Of a DNA stretch of 64,000 nucleotides, positions 1 through 8,117 are shown piece by piece. A program made the translations under genes and the position numbers. This DNA is from Acidimicrobiaceae bacterium (GTDB lineage: Bacteria > Actinomycetota > Acidimicrobiia > Acidimicrobiales > Poriferisodalaceae), in assembly GCA_002722565.1 (NCBI GenBank), contig PBMG01000016.1, positions 49,625 through 113,624 of the forward strand, in the 5' to 3' direction. The notes beneath the pieces are model-generated. The model searched no databases and was not told the origin of the DNA. It saw nothing but the letters and a program-made list of their open reading frames with translations. The first letter of the stretch is position 1, and each line of letters opens with the position of its first letter.

Positions 1-33
1 TGTTTGGCCACCACCGTCATCTACAAACGCCAT
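1..33 (-). CDS. possible 5' end of a gene truncated by the left edge
   Basis: On the minus strand an ATG at 33-31 opens a frame (MAFVDDGGGQT) that runs off the window. The same frame is open upstream to about position 96, with an alternative TTG at 66-64. A purine-rich AGGGCGG lies just before the ATG and could serve as a ribosome site. Eleven codons are too few to identify a product. It would be divergent from the selenocysteine tRNA. Positions 34-250 otherwise show no gene. Confidence 0.2.
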   Translation of the reverse strand, partial: MAFVDDGGGQT

Positions 34-250
34 TTGTTTCCGCCCTAAACCGTTGCGACCCGCCAAGATGACGTTGTCGTAATTACACGCGTGTCATTGA
101 ACACCCGTTTAGTCAAATAATCAAGAAAAATAAGGGGTTTCTTTGGTCTTTCCTGCAATATCGGCGTCGAGATGCCAGTCGATGACACAAACACCGTTTT
201 TGTTCAAAGTTTTCTTTCCAATAGGGCCGCGCGCGAGGCAGACTGATCGT

Positions 251-346
251 GGAGGTGTCCGAGCGCCTGGTGGGCTCCCCCGCCTTCAAAGCGGGCGGGA
301 CGGGCGATCCCCGTCCGGCGGGTTCGATTCCCGTCCACCTCCGCCA
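251..346 (+). tRNA. selC: tRNA-Sec (anticodon TCA), with encoded CCA
   Basis: The acceptor strand GGAGGTG at 251-257 pairs with CACCTCC at 336-342, followed by discriminator G343 and an encoded CCA at 344-346. The anticodon loop reads CTTCAAA, giving anticodon TCA, which decodes UGA. The variable arm is long and GC-rich, and the T loop is GTTCGATTC. The 93-nt body without CCA is the oversize expected of tRNA-Sec. Charged with serine, it is the substrate of SelA (16214-17455) and the cargo of SelB (17459-19177), both about 16 kb downstream on the same strand. Confidence 0.95.
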
Positions 347-399
347 ACTCTGTCCGACTTAATCCCCGAGAAACCAAAATCTAAGCGAAAGGAACCAAC

Positions 400-474
400 G
401 TGAAAAAGCTTCTTCTTACAATCGTCGTCGGAGCCTTAGTGGCAATTGCCGCTCGGAAACTCTCTGAGAACTAG
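400..474 (+). CDS. 24-residue hydrophobic small protein, possibly DLW-39-like
   Basis: A GTG at 400 opens a 24-codon frame ending at TAG 472-474, preceded by AAAGGAACC, a fair ribosome-binding site. The product starts MKKLLLTIVV, continues with a short hydrophobic stretch and ends in a charged tail (RKLSEN). This resembles the N-terminus of the actinobacterial DLW-39 small proteins but lacks the acidic DLW tail, so the family link is only a suggestion. It lies between tRNA-Sec and the converging sigma-factor gene, and its stop is 40 bases from the sigma-factor stop. Confidence 0.5.
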   Translation: MKKLLLTIVVGALVAIAARKLSEN

Positions 475-513
475 GCCAGAAAATTACAATCCCGTTGGAC
501 CGTTAGAGGGAAA

Positions 514-1464
514 TCAAACACCCAATAGGTCGCGCGCACCCGTATCACTGCTTGGGTGACGGAGCTTAGACATAGCCCGAGCTTCAATTTGACGTATTCG
601 TTCGCGAGTGAGGTTGAAATGTTCCCCGACCTCTTCAAGAGTTCGCGGTTCGCCTCGATCAAGACCAAACCTGAGCTTCAGGATTTCTCTTTCTCTTTCG
701 TCAAGAGGTCCAAGAAGTTTGGTGATTTCATCCGGAAGACGCGCAACAGCGGCGGCTTCTTCGGGGTCTTCGGCGTTTCGATCTTCAACCACGTCACCTA
801 GTTCGGCGTCGCCGTCCTCGCGGAGAGGTTCAGATAGCGAAAGTGGTTCGGCCGCGAAGCGCAACGCTTCGGACACTTTGTCTTCAGGCATGTCAACTTC
901 TACTGACAATTCAGCGAGAGTGGCTGGGCGCCCATATTTGAGTTCCAAACGAGAGCGAGCTTTTTGAAGTCGTGCGAGGGTGTCTCCGGCGTGAACCGGA
1001 AGTCTGATCGTGCGACCCGTGTTTGCGATGCCTCGGGTTATGGCTTGACGGATCCACCAAGTCGCATAGGTAGAGAATTTGAAACCTTTACGCCAGTCGA
1101 ACTTTTCAACAGCGTGCATCAGGCCAAGATTTCCTTCTTGAATGAGGTCGAGAAGGGGAAGTCCTGACGCCTGGTATTTCTTGGCTATCGATACAACGAG
1201 TCGGAGGTTCGATTGAACGAAAGTCCGTTCAGCTCTTTCGCCTTTGCGATCGGCTCGCCTCAGTTCACGTCGCTTTGTCGAGGTGATGGCTGATCCATCT
1301 GGAAGTTGGTCAGCATCGAGCGCTGCTCGAGCTTCAGTGCCGGCTTCGATCTCCTGCGCCAGCCGAACTTCATCATCCTTCGTTAGAAGTGGATACTGTC
1401 CGATATCGGTGAGGTAAAGACGAACTAGGTCTTCTTCATCTCTTTCGACCCGATTCTTGGCCAC
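514..1464 (-). CDS. RNA polymerase sigma factor, sigma-70 group 1/2 (HrdB/SigB type)
   Basis: The 316-residue protein has the sigma-70 layout. Region 1.2 is near residues 11-45 (DLVRLYLTDIGQYPLLT). Regions 2.1-2.4 lie around 75-150, with LRLVVSIAKKYQ, DLIQEGNLGLMHAVEKFD and YATWWIRQAI. Region 3 follows, and region 4.2 at the C-terminus carries the TLEEVGEHFNLTRERIRQIE helix-turn-helix. It should recruit core RNA polymerase to -10/-35 promoters. The long acidic N-terminal extension of actinobacterial principal sigma factors is absent, so a SigB-like group 2 role is likely, though a short principal factor cannot be excluded. The gene is monocistronic and converges on the small ORF at 400-474. 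Confidence 0.93.
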   Translation of the reverse strand: MAKNRVERDEEDLVRLYLTDIGQYPLLTKDDEVRLAQEIEAGTEARAALDADQLPDGSAITSTKRRELRRADRKGERAERTFVQSNLRLVVSIAKKYQASGLPLLDLIQEGNLGLMHAVEKFDWRKGFKFSTYATWWIRQAITRGIANTGRTIRLPVHAGDTLARLQKARSRLELKYGRPATLAELSVEVDMPEDKVSEALRFAAEPLSLSEPLREDGDAELGDVVEDRNAEDPEEAAAVARLPDEITKLLGPLDEREREILKLRFGLDRGEPRTLEEVGEHFNLTRERIRQIEARAMSKLRHPSSDTGARDLLGV

Positions 1465-1638
1465 CTTCCGACCTCTTTCCCCCGACCAGTGAAGACGACT
1501 ACAAAGTAGTGCCTTCCGCCGGTACGCTCGTCACTTCAACGAAACGATCTAATTCCCAGACCCTTACTTACGAGCCTAATCGCTTGCCTGGAAACTACCG
1601 GCTGGAATCGCGATTTCCGACACGGACTGCGAGCAGAA

Positions 1639-1974
1639 ATGACCGAACCGACAGCAACACCCGACGATGACCTTGAAATTGCTCTCCTAAAGCTGACTTT
1701 CCAAGCAACTGAGCCCGATCTTTTGATTCCGATCTTGTCTAAATATGTGGTGATGACTCGCAAGGAGGCAGAATGTCGCAATGCTGATTTGTGCGTCTCG
1801 TTTACCGACCCAAACCGTTTTGTGATCATAGAAAAATGGGAATCAGATGATGCCGCACGAACACATTTCGACTCTCCTGTTATGGTCGAAATGGCAGAAT
1901 CATGTTCGGGGATACTCGCCGAACGTCCAGATGTTGACCTGCTACAGGGTCTCAGCGCCCACGATTTGAACTGA
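1639..1974 (+). CDS. antibiotic biosynthesis monooxygenase (ABM)-like protein
   Basis: This is a 111-residue protein with the ferredoxin-like alpha-beta pattern of the ABM/quinol monooxygenase superfamily. It shows a TRKEAECRNADLCVS segment, a strand FVIIEKWES and then DDAARTHFDSP, where the His-containing helix of the family lies. Such proteins act as small cofactor-independent monooxygenases or as heme/quinone-modifying enzymes; the substrate here is unknown. The start is ATG 1639. It ends in TGA 1972-1974, nine bases before the GTG of the next gene, so the two are probably cotranscribed. Confidence 0.7.
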   Translation: MTEPTATPDDDLEIALLKLTFQATEPDLLIPILSKYVVMTRKEAECRNADLCVSFTDPNRFVIIEKWESDDAARTHFDSPVMVEMAESCSGILAERPDVDLLQGLSAHDLN

Positions 1975-1983
1975 AAGGCCAGC

Positions 1984-2931
1984 GTGACGAAGCGAGCTTT
2001 GGTTTGCGGTGCAGGTGGCTTCATTGGAAGCCATTTAGTTAAACGTCTAGCTGACGACGGCTACTGGGTACGCGGCGTTGATCTCAAAGAACCAGAGTGG
2101 GAGTCAAGCCAAGCTGACGAGTTTCTGGTTGCCGACCTCCGCAATCCGGAATCCGCGACAGCGGCACTCAATGGTGGATTTGATGAGGTTTATCAGCTCG
2201 CTGCAGACATGGGCGGAATGGGATTTATTCATTCGGCAGAAACCCAAATCATGCATAACAGCATGTTGGTAAACGTCAACCTTGTTGAAGCTGCAGCACA
2301 AGCAGAGATCGATCGTTACTTCTTGGCTAGCTCAGTGTGCGTATATCGCGATATGGAATTGGGAGAATCGGAGCTAACAGAAGATGATGCGTACCCAGCT
2401 TTGCCCGATAACGAATACGGCTGGGAGAAGCTATATGCCGAAAGGGCAGTTGCCTCTTACGCCCGGGAAGGCCGTTTCCAGGCGCGAATAGCTCGGTTTC
2501 AAAATTGTTATGGCCCGGAAGGAACATGGACCGGTGGCCGTGAAAAGGCGCCCGCTGCTTTGTGTCGCAAGGTAGCTGAATCAACTGATGGGACAATTGA
2601 TGTGTGGGGAGATGGTTCCGCCGTCCGCAGTTTCATCTATGTCGATGATCTCGTTGATGGGGTTAGGCGTCTAGTCGACAGCGAAAGCAGCGACCCCACA
2701 AACATTGGGACACGGGAATATGTTTCAGTCCGAGAACTTGTTCAGCTTGTTGCCTCGGCAGCAGGAAAGGAAATCAAGCCGTTATGGGTGCCCGGCCCAG
2801 TAGGGGTACAAAATCGTAATTTCTCCAATGACCGGATCGAATCACTCGGTTTCGACCCTAAATTCGACCTAGCTCAGGGGCTCGCACATACTTACCCTTG
2901 GATCGCTAATCAGGTAGCGTCTAGGTCCTAA
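1984..2931 (+). CDS. NAD-dependent epimerase, GDP-mannose 3,5-epimerase-like
   Basis: This 315-residue extended SDR has the Rossmann motif CGAGGFIGSHL at residues 8-18, the catalytic SSVCVY serine region and YGWEKLYAER (the YxxxK pair). The segment AADMGGMGFI, together with GPEGTWTGGREKAPAALCRK and GDGSAVRSFIYVDD, closely follows plant GDP-mannose 3,5-epimerase, which makes GDP-L-galactose and GDP-L-gulose. In a bacterium this most likely feeds a cell-surface glycan rather than ascorbate. The start is GTG 1984, close behind the ABM gene. The C-terminal PGPVGVQNRNFSNDRI also matches the epimerase pattern. A broader nucleotide-sugar epimerase role is possible. Confidence 0.8.
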   Translation: MTKRALVCGAGGFIGSHLVKRLADDGYWVRGVDLKEPEWESSQADEFLVADLRNPESATAALNGGFDEVYQLAADMGGMGFIHSAETQIMHNSMLVNVNLVEAAAQAEIDRYFLASSVCVYRDMELGESELTEDDAYPALPDNEYGWEKLYAERAVASYAREGRFQARIARFQNCYGPEGTWTGGREKAPAALCRKVAESTDGTIDVWGDGSAVRSFIYVDDLVDGVRRLVDSESSDPTNIGTREYVSVRELVQLVASAAGKEIKPLWVPGPVGVQNRNFSNDRIESLGFDPKFDLAQGLAHTYPWIANQVASRS

Positions 2932-2947
2932 TTGCAAGGCTCACCTC

Positions 2948-3490
2948 TTAAGAGATTCGACAGCCTTCTGATATACGTTCGATCTCTGTCCAGCTAAGTT
3001 CACTCGATTCCCAAAGCTGTTGGAAAGCTGCGTCTGCCAGGTCGGTAAAGCCATGCCGATTTCGGAATTGGTACAGACGGCGTTGACGCTGCCCACCAAT
3101 GCCAAGCCGTTCCAGTCGCCCCACGCAATGCACATCCCATGCGGCGAATTGCATCAGGTTCAATTCGTCATCGGCCGGTGTTTCGTCGAAACGACCAGAT
3201 CGGCGATCCAAAATCCGAAGTAGCAGTCGTCCAATGGTGTCTCGGGTTCTAGCACTACCGAATTGGCGGGGTCTTTTGGTGTTTTCTAACGCGCCACCAT
3301 CAACCCAGAGCTCAATAGGGTCATAGCTCGTTACCTTGCTTCGACCAAGTGGAGATTCCTCGTCGATTTCAAGTTTGATGCTTTCTTCGACGCCAAGTCG
3401 CTCAGCTACTTCCCCAACGACTTCACCAATGACGGCCGCGTCGTAAAAGACCATCTCGAAAGACTCGGGTGTCACTGACACCTGGGTCAT
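2948..3490 (-). CDS. hypothetical protein, third gene of the ferritin-like operon
   Basis: This 180-residue protein was not recognised. It starts MTQVSVTPESFEM, is rich in charged residues and contains SARTRDTIGRLLLRILDRRSGRFDE and an aromatic segment MQFAAWDVHCVGRLERLG. There is no signal peptide, membrane segment or obvious nucleotide-binding motif. Its ATG overlaps the stop of the upstream ferritin-like gene as TAATG, so translation is probably coupled and the products are likely to work together. It may be a partner or maturation factor of the two metalloproteins encoded upstream, but that is inference from position only. Confidence 0.75.
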   Translation of the reverse strand: MTQVSVTPESFEMVFYDAAVIGEVVGEVAERLGVEESIKLEIDEESPLGRSKVTSYDPIELWVDGGALENTKRPRQFGSARTRDTIGRLLLRILDRRSGRFDETPADDELNLMQFAAWDVHCVGRLERLGIGGQRQRRLYQFRNRHGFTDLADAAFQQLWESSELSWTEIERISEGCRIS

Positions 3491-4290
3491 TAGCTGGCTG
3501 CCTCAACTCTGGCTTCTCTTGACATATCAGCGATCTCATCAATCTCATCGTCACTGAAGCCGGCTAGTTCACGGAACCTTCGAGTTAGCTGGATTGGGCT
3601 GTCGTCATCTTCGCCTCGGAATCCATTGAAGGAAAAGAGCCTATCCACCACCTTCTGGAATTCGAGGGCCTTATCGAGACGTTCTTTGTCGTTTTCTGTA
3701 AGTCGCCGCAACCAATCGGAACCCATCTTCACGTGGGTGACTTCGTCGGCCAGCATCCAATCTTCACAGAACTCCAAGACAGGGTCGCCTGCCAGATTGC
3801 CGAATTCTTTCATGGTGTTGAAGACATCTATAGCGAGTCCCTCTAGAGCTCTGTTCACCCCTGTGAGACGTAGTACGGGGTCGGGGTTGCATGCTGCTTC
3901 GTACAGAAGACCATTCTCAGCAAATTCACCTAGTTCGGTTCCCATATGTTCAGCTAGCGATACTGAGATCTCGCAGTGGCGTGCCTCATCCCAGCACTGC
4001 CGAGCCATATCAAGCTTCAACGCCAGGGGAACATCTTCTCCGACTTCAAAATCCCAACAAGTACGACCCGCACCTTCAAGGGCTTGAATTTCGCCAACGA
4101 AAATACCGTGCATCAAAGCTCGCGCTCGATCAGGACCGTTTGCTAGTTCGGGGGTCAGTTTTGCTAACCGTTCGTTCGTATTCCCTCCAGCTACTCTCGC
4201 ACCGCGAGGGTCGCCTAACCGTTGTTCGTTCGTTTGCCGAATGAAACGGGCGTCACGTGCTAACTCTTCAGCGGGAAAAATCTTTCGCAT
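3490..4290 (-). CDS. DUF455-type ferritin-like di-iron protein
   Basis: This 266-residue protein has the four-helix ferritin-like ligand pattern. E67 or E72 lies in helix 1 (GEIQALEGAG), E102xxH105 in helix 2 (DEARH), E150 in helix 3 (NRALEGLA) and E183xxH186 in helix 4 (ADEVTHVKMG). That is the full set expected for a carboxylate-bridged di-iron site. DUF455 relatives include oxidases or hydroxylases of uncertain substrate. It is coupled on both sides: its ATG overlaps the upstream stop as TGATG, and its own TAA overlaps the next ATG. The product is likely cytosolic. Family assignment is fairly sure; function is not known. Confidence 0.75.
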   Translation of the reverse strand: MRKIFPAEELARDARFIRQTNEQRLGDPRGARVAGGNTNERLAKLTPELANGPDRARALMHGIFVGEIQALEGAGRTCWDFEVGEDVPLALKLDMARQCWDEARHCEISVSLAEHMGTELGEFAENGLLYEAACNPDPVLRLTGVNRALEGLAIDVFNTMKEFGNLAGDPVLEFCEDWMLADEVTHVKMGSDWLRRLTENDKERLDKALEFQKVVDRLFSFNGFRGEDDDSPIQLTRRFRELAGFSDDEIDEIADMSREARVEAAS

Positions 4291-4946
4291 CAGTTCTCCT
4301 CTGGTAGGTCTACGTAGGGGTCTCCGATTGAACCGGGGCCGGCAATGCCTCCTGCAGCAAGCATAAGCTTTTCGAGCCTGGTTTGATGAACCATGGCGCG
4401 ATCAATTTCTTCGTCTGATTCAATCATTGACTGAATGAGCATTTCGCCTTCACGCCAGTCATTAAATTCATCTTGAAGAATGAAGTCCAAAATTCGTACG
4501 GTAGGCATGTCGGTTATTTCCGACGTGGCGTTGCGGTGGTAGGTGTAAGCAGCGATCTTGTGGGGGATCAAGACTCGGTATACCCCGACTAACTTTTCGA
4601 TCGTCATCTCCGGACCCTCGGGTTCGGTCATCGCATCAATGAAGGCAACCATATGGTCGTTAGCTGGGACCGTGAGGCGGTCGGTCTTCATTTCCCTTAA
4701 TTCGGGAAGGCGTTTATCAAATAAGTCGGCATGCCACGCGTGGTGATAGCAGTGAGTGCCTAGACGCATTTTGACGTCAAGTTCGGGAACCGTGGCCACC
4801 CAACCACCAAGAGCTTCAAACAATTTGATTTCAACCCATTTGTAATGACCGACGCGTTTAGCCGTTTCTTCGACATCAAATAGCCCTGGGAGGGCACGTC
4901 GATCCCAGGGGGCAAACGGCTCTCTGGGCCTTTTGGTTTGTGTCAT
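4290..4946 (-). CDS. ferritin-like protein with a degenerate metal site
   Basis: The 218-residue first gene of the operon looks like a diverged ferritin-like helical bundle. It has E39 and E44 (KWVEIKLFEALGG), H68xxxH72 (YHHAWHADLF), H129 and Y134 near RVLIPHKIAAYTYH, and E160 and E167 in the last helix (LQDEFNDWREGE). The canonical ExxH pairs are not intact, so it may bind a different metal, or act as a structural partner of the complete di-iron protein encoded next. It starts at ATG 4946, 125 bases downstream of the nadE stop on the same strand. No signal peptide is seen. Confidence 0.65.
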   Translation of the reverse strand: MTQTKRPREPFAPWDRRALPGLFDVEETAKRVGHYKWVEIKLFEALGGWVATVPELDVKMRLGTHCYHHAWHADLFDKRLPELREMKTDRLTVPANDHMVAFIDAMTEPEGPEMTIEKLVGVYRVLIPHKIAAYTYHRNATSEITDMPTVRILDFILQDEFNDWREGEMLIQSMIESDEEIDRAMVHQTRLEKLMLAAGGIAGPGSIGDPYVDLPEEN

Positions 4947-5071
4947 TGATGTTCTTTCCCTTGCAGACGAAGTCGGCTTCTTGACCCGAGTTCGCTCGTA
5001 ACTTGAGTGTCGGTGAGCTTATCGCCCGTTTAGTGAGAATAGAAAGCCCAAAGCATCCCTAGCTGAGAGCT

Positions 5072-6748
5072 TTATCTGTATTGGTTGGTTATCGGCAACC
5101 GTCGATCTTTTCCGAAAGCTTTGGTCGAGATTCGAGGACCCGGGGGCGATTGCCGCCTTTTGTACTCAGCGAGATCTACGAGACGGGTGATGCGGTGAAC
5201 TATTTCCGCGTCGTATCCGCGTGAGATGAGTTCTCCTGCGGTCTGGTCTTGTTCAACGTATGCCTCAAGCAGCGGGTCAAGAACCTCGTATGGCGGCAGC
5301 GATTGGTCGTCAGTTTGATCTGGTCTTAGTTCCGCCGACGGGGGTTTCGTTATAGAAGCCTCAGGTATCCACGTTGCACTGGTTTGCTGATTCCGCCAAC
5401 GGCAAAGCTCATAGACCATTAACTTTGGACAGTCCTTGATGACTGCGAAACCTCCAGCGGTATCTCCATACAGTGTCGAATACCCAACTGAAGTTTCACT
5501 TTTATTTCCGGTTGTAAGAACTAGCCATCCCTTCTTGTTTGACATGGCCATGAGTAAGACACCACGCAGGCGACTTTGAAGATTTTCCTCAGTCAGATCA
5601 GTTTGATGTCCCTCAAACACTGGTTCGAGCATGTTGGTAAGCGCTGTATAACCGGGTTCGATTGAAATTGTTTCAAAGTCAATACCGAAGTTCTCCGCTA
5701 AAGCGGCAGCATCATCTTTAGACCCTTGACTGGAATAGCGCGATGGCATCGAGACTCCATGGACACGCTCAGGGCCCAACGCGTCCACAGCGATCGCTGC
5801 TACCAAACTTGAGTCAACTCCCCCAGATAGGCCAACCACAACCTCTTTAAATCCGTTCTTGTTTACATAATCGCGGGTAGCTAAAACAAGGGCCTTCCAG
5901 ACTTCTGCGATCTCTTCTTCTTCTTCAGCAATTCTTTTTTCAGGTATCGGCTTTTTCTGTTGCTCGCTTCGTGAAACGACAATGACTGGCAAGTCGCCAG
6001 AGCCACATTCTTCCACTTCGAGGTCGACTACCTGAACGCTTTCTTCGAACTGAGGGAGTCTGGCAACGAGTTCGCCTTGGGAGTCCACGACGAAAGAGGA
6101 CCCATCAAATATCAATTCATCTTGACCTCCCACCTGATTGACATACACGACAGGGATCTCGTGCCTAGTAACGCGATCGATGACTGTCGATGCGCGATCC
6201 GAATCTTTCCCACGTTGATACGGAGAGGCGTTCAGCGAAATTGCTAACCCGACACCTGAGGAAACTTGATGATCTAAAGGACCCTCGTCAAACCAGAGAT
6301 CTTCACATATCGAAACTCCGATATTCGCACCCCCAATTTTGATAATCGGGCCTGCGGATGCGCCCGGCGTGAAATACCGCTTCTCATCAAACACTGAGTA
6401 ATTCGGTAGCAACTGCTTTCGGTAAATTCCTTTAATGTTCCCCTGGTAACAAATAGCCGCTGAGTTGTACAAGCATTCGCCCTCTACTTCCGGGAACCCC
6501 ACGACGGCAACGGCATTCGAAGTGTTGGCGGCAATCTCCTCTACAGCGGCGCGAGCATCATCGAGAAATTGCTGTTTCAGGAGCAGATCTTCTGGTGGGT
6601 AGCCGCATACGGCCAACTCGCTGTACACCACCACATCTGCTTGTTGTTCGACAGCTCGTTCGTACGCGTCGGCTATTAACGCAACGTTTGTCTTGAAGTC
6701 ACCCAAGCGAAAGTTGAGTTGTGCCAACGCAACCCTGATTGAAGCCAT
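5072..6748 (-). CDS. nadE: glutamine-dependent NAD(+) synthetase
   Basis: This 558-residue two-domain enzyme converts nicotinate adenine dinucleotide to NAD+ using ATP and glutamine ammonia. The N-terminal nitrilase-type glutaminase has the Glu-Lys-Cys triad: E44 in YSELAVCGYPPEDLL, K111 in YRKQLLPNYSVFDE and C148 in SICEDLW. The C-terminal synthetase has the P-loop GLSGGVDSSLVA, the TTGNKSE segment and YGDTAGGF. Length matches the fused bacterial NadE. It starts at ATG 6748 and lies downstream of the type II glutamine synthetase, separated by a strong hairpin, so it is probably expressed independently. Confidence 0.95.
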   Translation of the reverse strand: MASIRVALAQLNFRLGDFKTNVALIADAYERAVEQQADVVVYSELAVCGYPPEDLLLKQQFLDDARAAVEEIAANTSNAVAVVGFPEVEGECLYNSAAICYQGNIKGIYRKQLLPNYSVFDEKRYFTPGASAGPIIKIGGANIGVSICEDLWFDEGPLDHQVSSGVGLAISLNASPYQRGKDSDRASTVIDRVTRHEIPVVYVNQVGGQDELIFDGSSFVVDSQGELVARLPQFEESVQVVDLEVEECGSGDLPVIVVSRSEQQKKPIPEKRIAEEEEEIAEVWKALVLATRDYVNKNGFKEVVVGLSGGVDSSLVAAIAVDALGPERVHGVSMPSRYSSQGSKDDAAALAENFGIDFETISIEPGYTALTNMLEPVFEGHQTDLTEENLQSRLRGVLLMAMSNKKGWLVLTTGNKSETSVGYSTLYGDTAGGFAVIKDCPKLMVYELCRWRNQQTSATWIPEASITKPPSAELRPDQTDDQSLPPYEVLDPLLEAYVEQDQTAGELISRGYDAEIVHRITRLVDLAEYKRRQSPPGPRISTKAFGKDRRLPITNQYR

Positions 6749-6789
6749 GTTATGAGGCTAGAACCAGACGACTGCTATCTGCGAAAAGT

Positions 6790-6823
6790 ATTTAGGCGGG
6801 GCTTCTTTGAGCCCCGCCTAAAT
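6790..6823 (-). terminator. strong hairpin terminator after glnII
   Basis: A perfect 13-base inverted repeat (6790-6802 with 6811-6823, core AGGCGGGGC/GCCCCGCCT) encloses an 8-base loop. On the minus strand the 3' arm is followed by ACTTTTCG, a short T-rich run. It sits 28 bases after the stop of the type II glutamine synthetase gene and before nadE, as expected for an intrinsic terminator of glnII. Confidence 0.8.
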
Positions 6824-6851
6824 AGCTAGCAATATCTAATTCTGACCTGTG

Positions 6852-7865
6852 TTACACCAAAGCAGCACAGCATGTATTGGTCAGCAAAGTTGCCACCACA
6901 TAGGGGTCAGCGTTCGCATTAGGTCGACGATCTTCGATATAGCCTTTGCCGTCTTGAGCGACCTGCCATGGAATTCGAATTGACGCCCCTCTATCCGAAA
7001 CCCCATAACTGAACTGGTCAAATCTCTGAGTTTCGTGTTCACCGGTTAACCGTTCTTCGATCCCGATGCCGTAGCCAGCAAGGTGTTCTTCTGGCTTGCC
7101 AGGCTCACCCATAGATTGTGCAGCCTTTTCGACCGCTTCATAGCTTTCGCGCATCGCGTTGGTCGAGAAATTGGTGTGCATACCAGCGCCGTTCCAATCA
7201 CCTTTCATGGGTTTCGCTTCAATGCTGATTTCCAGTCCATGCTCTTCTCCTGCTCGGTAGAGCAAGTAACGAGCCATCCAAAGATGGTCGCCGACCGTGA
7301 CAGTGTCGACCGGACCAATCTGGAATTCCCATTGACCGGGCATAACTTCAGCATTCGTCCCCGAGATCGCAAGACCAGCTTCAATACACCAGCTGGTGTG
7401 TTGTTCAACGAGATCGCGCCCACGAATTTTTACCGCTCCAACGCCGCAGTAATAAGGTCCTTGCGGAGCTGGGAACCCGCCAGCGGGAAAGCCAGCTGGC
7501 CAACCTGTTACTGGGTCCAACATCGTGTATTCCTGCTCAAGTCCAAACCATGGTTCTTGATCGCCATATTGCTCCAACGCTGTTCGTGCTGCCGCACGAG
7601 TATTGGTTGGGTGGGGCGACATATCTGATGTCAGCAATGTCTCGCACAAGACGAGAATGTTGTTGCCACCGCGAATCGGATCTGGGCACTGGAATACGGG
7701 CTGCAGTACAACGTCTGAATTGTCGCCAGTCGCCTGATTCGTGCTTGATCCATCAAAACCCCATATTCCGGGGTCATCGCCGTCTGCAAGGACTTTGGTC
7801 TTCGACCTAATCTCTGCGGTTGGTTCCGTTCCGTCAATCCATATGTATTCAGCCCTATACGCCAC
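6852..7865 (-). CDS. glnII: glutamine synthetase type II (eukaryotic type)
   Basis: This protein makes glutamine from glutamate, ammonia and ATP. The short length (338 residues from the chosen start) and the motifs IWGFDGSST, EQEYTM, GPYYCGVG, VMPGQWEFQIGP and KGDWNGAGMHTNFST are those of GSII. GTG 7865 is preferred because AGGAGC lies 7 bases before it and GSII alignment begins at about AYRAEYIWIDG. An upstream in-frame ATG at 7913 would add 16 unrelated residues. It is divergent from the type I enzyme across a 252-base regulatory region, which suggests joint nitrogen control by the GlnR-like protein at 9449-10126. Confidence 0.95.
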   Translation of the reverse strand: MAYRAEYIWIDGTEPTAEIRSKTKVLADGDDPGIWGFDGSSTNQATGDNSDVVLQPVFQCPDPIRGGNNILVLCETLLTSDMSPHPTNTRAAARTALEQYGDQEPWFGLEQEYTMLDPVTGWPAGFPAGGFPAPQGPYYCGVGAVKIRGRDLVEQHTSWCIEAGLAISGTNAEVMPGQWEFQIGPVDTVTVGDHLWMARYLLYRAGEEHGLEISIEAKPMKGDWNGAGMHTNFSTNAMRESYEAVEKAAQSMGEPGKPEEHLAGYGIGIEERLTGEHETQRFDQFSYGVSDRGASIRIPWQVAQDGKGYIEDRRPNANADPYVVATLLTNTCCAALV

Positions 7866-8009
7866 TGTGTTTGCTCCTGTTAGAGGGGGCGGGATCGAAA
7901 GGCAAGCTAACAATTAGAATGGCCTTGTCACACCATTTTTCCGCCAACCAACTGGCCTAGCGTTAACAACGCGGCCACAGACGCCTAGTTCTAGCCTCGT
8001 AATCCAATT

Positions 8010-8031
8010 GTGAAAGTCATGTAAACGGAAC
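8010..8031 (+). promoter_or_regulatory. candidate GlnR-type operator between the two glutamine synthetase genes
   Basis: Two adjacent 11-base imperfect direct repeats (8010-8020 GTGAAAGTCAT and 8021-8031 GTAAACGGAAC) match at six positions. Their spacing fits the GTnAC-n6-GaAAC pattern known for actinobacterial GlnR. They lie about 90 bases before the glnA start and within the divergent region shared with glnII. This is a by-eye match only. Confidence 0.3.
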
Positions 8032-8117
8032 GCTTTAAGGTTTGATTTGGCCTGAGAATCACGAAGAATAGGAGCGTTGTTATTTGTTCACGGACCTAAG
8101 TGAGAGAGTGAAGTCAG

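Noticed and set aside
143..403. 86-codon open frame on the plus strand
   Set aside because: It runs straight through the selenocysteine tRNA and has tRNA-derived Arg/Gly/Pro-rich composition, so it is a shadow of the RNA gene.
1639..2931. UGA at 1972-1974 as a selenocysteine codon joining the ABM gene to the epimerase
   Set aside because: The frame does continue through the UGA into the GTG of the next gene. However, both products are complete on their own, no SECIS-like hairpin follows the UGA, and the epimerase has its own proper N-terminus.
7083..7628. 181-codon frame on the plus strand
   Set aside because: It is antisense to the type II glutamine synthetase, whose motifs are unambiguous, and it shows no recognisable domain.
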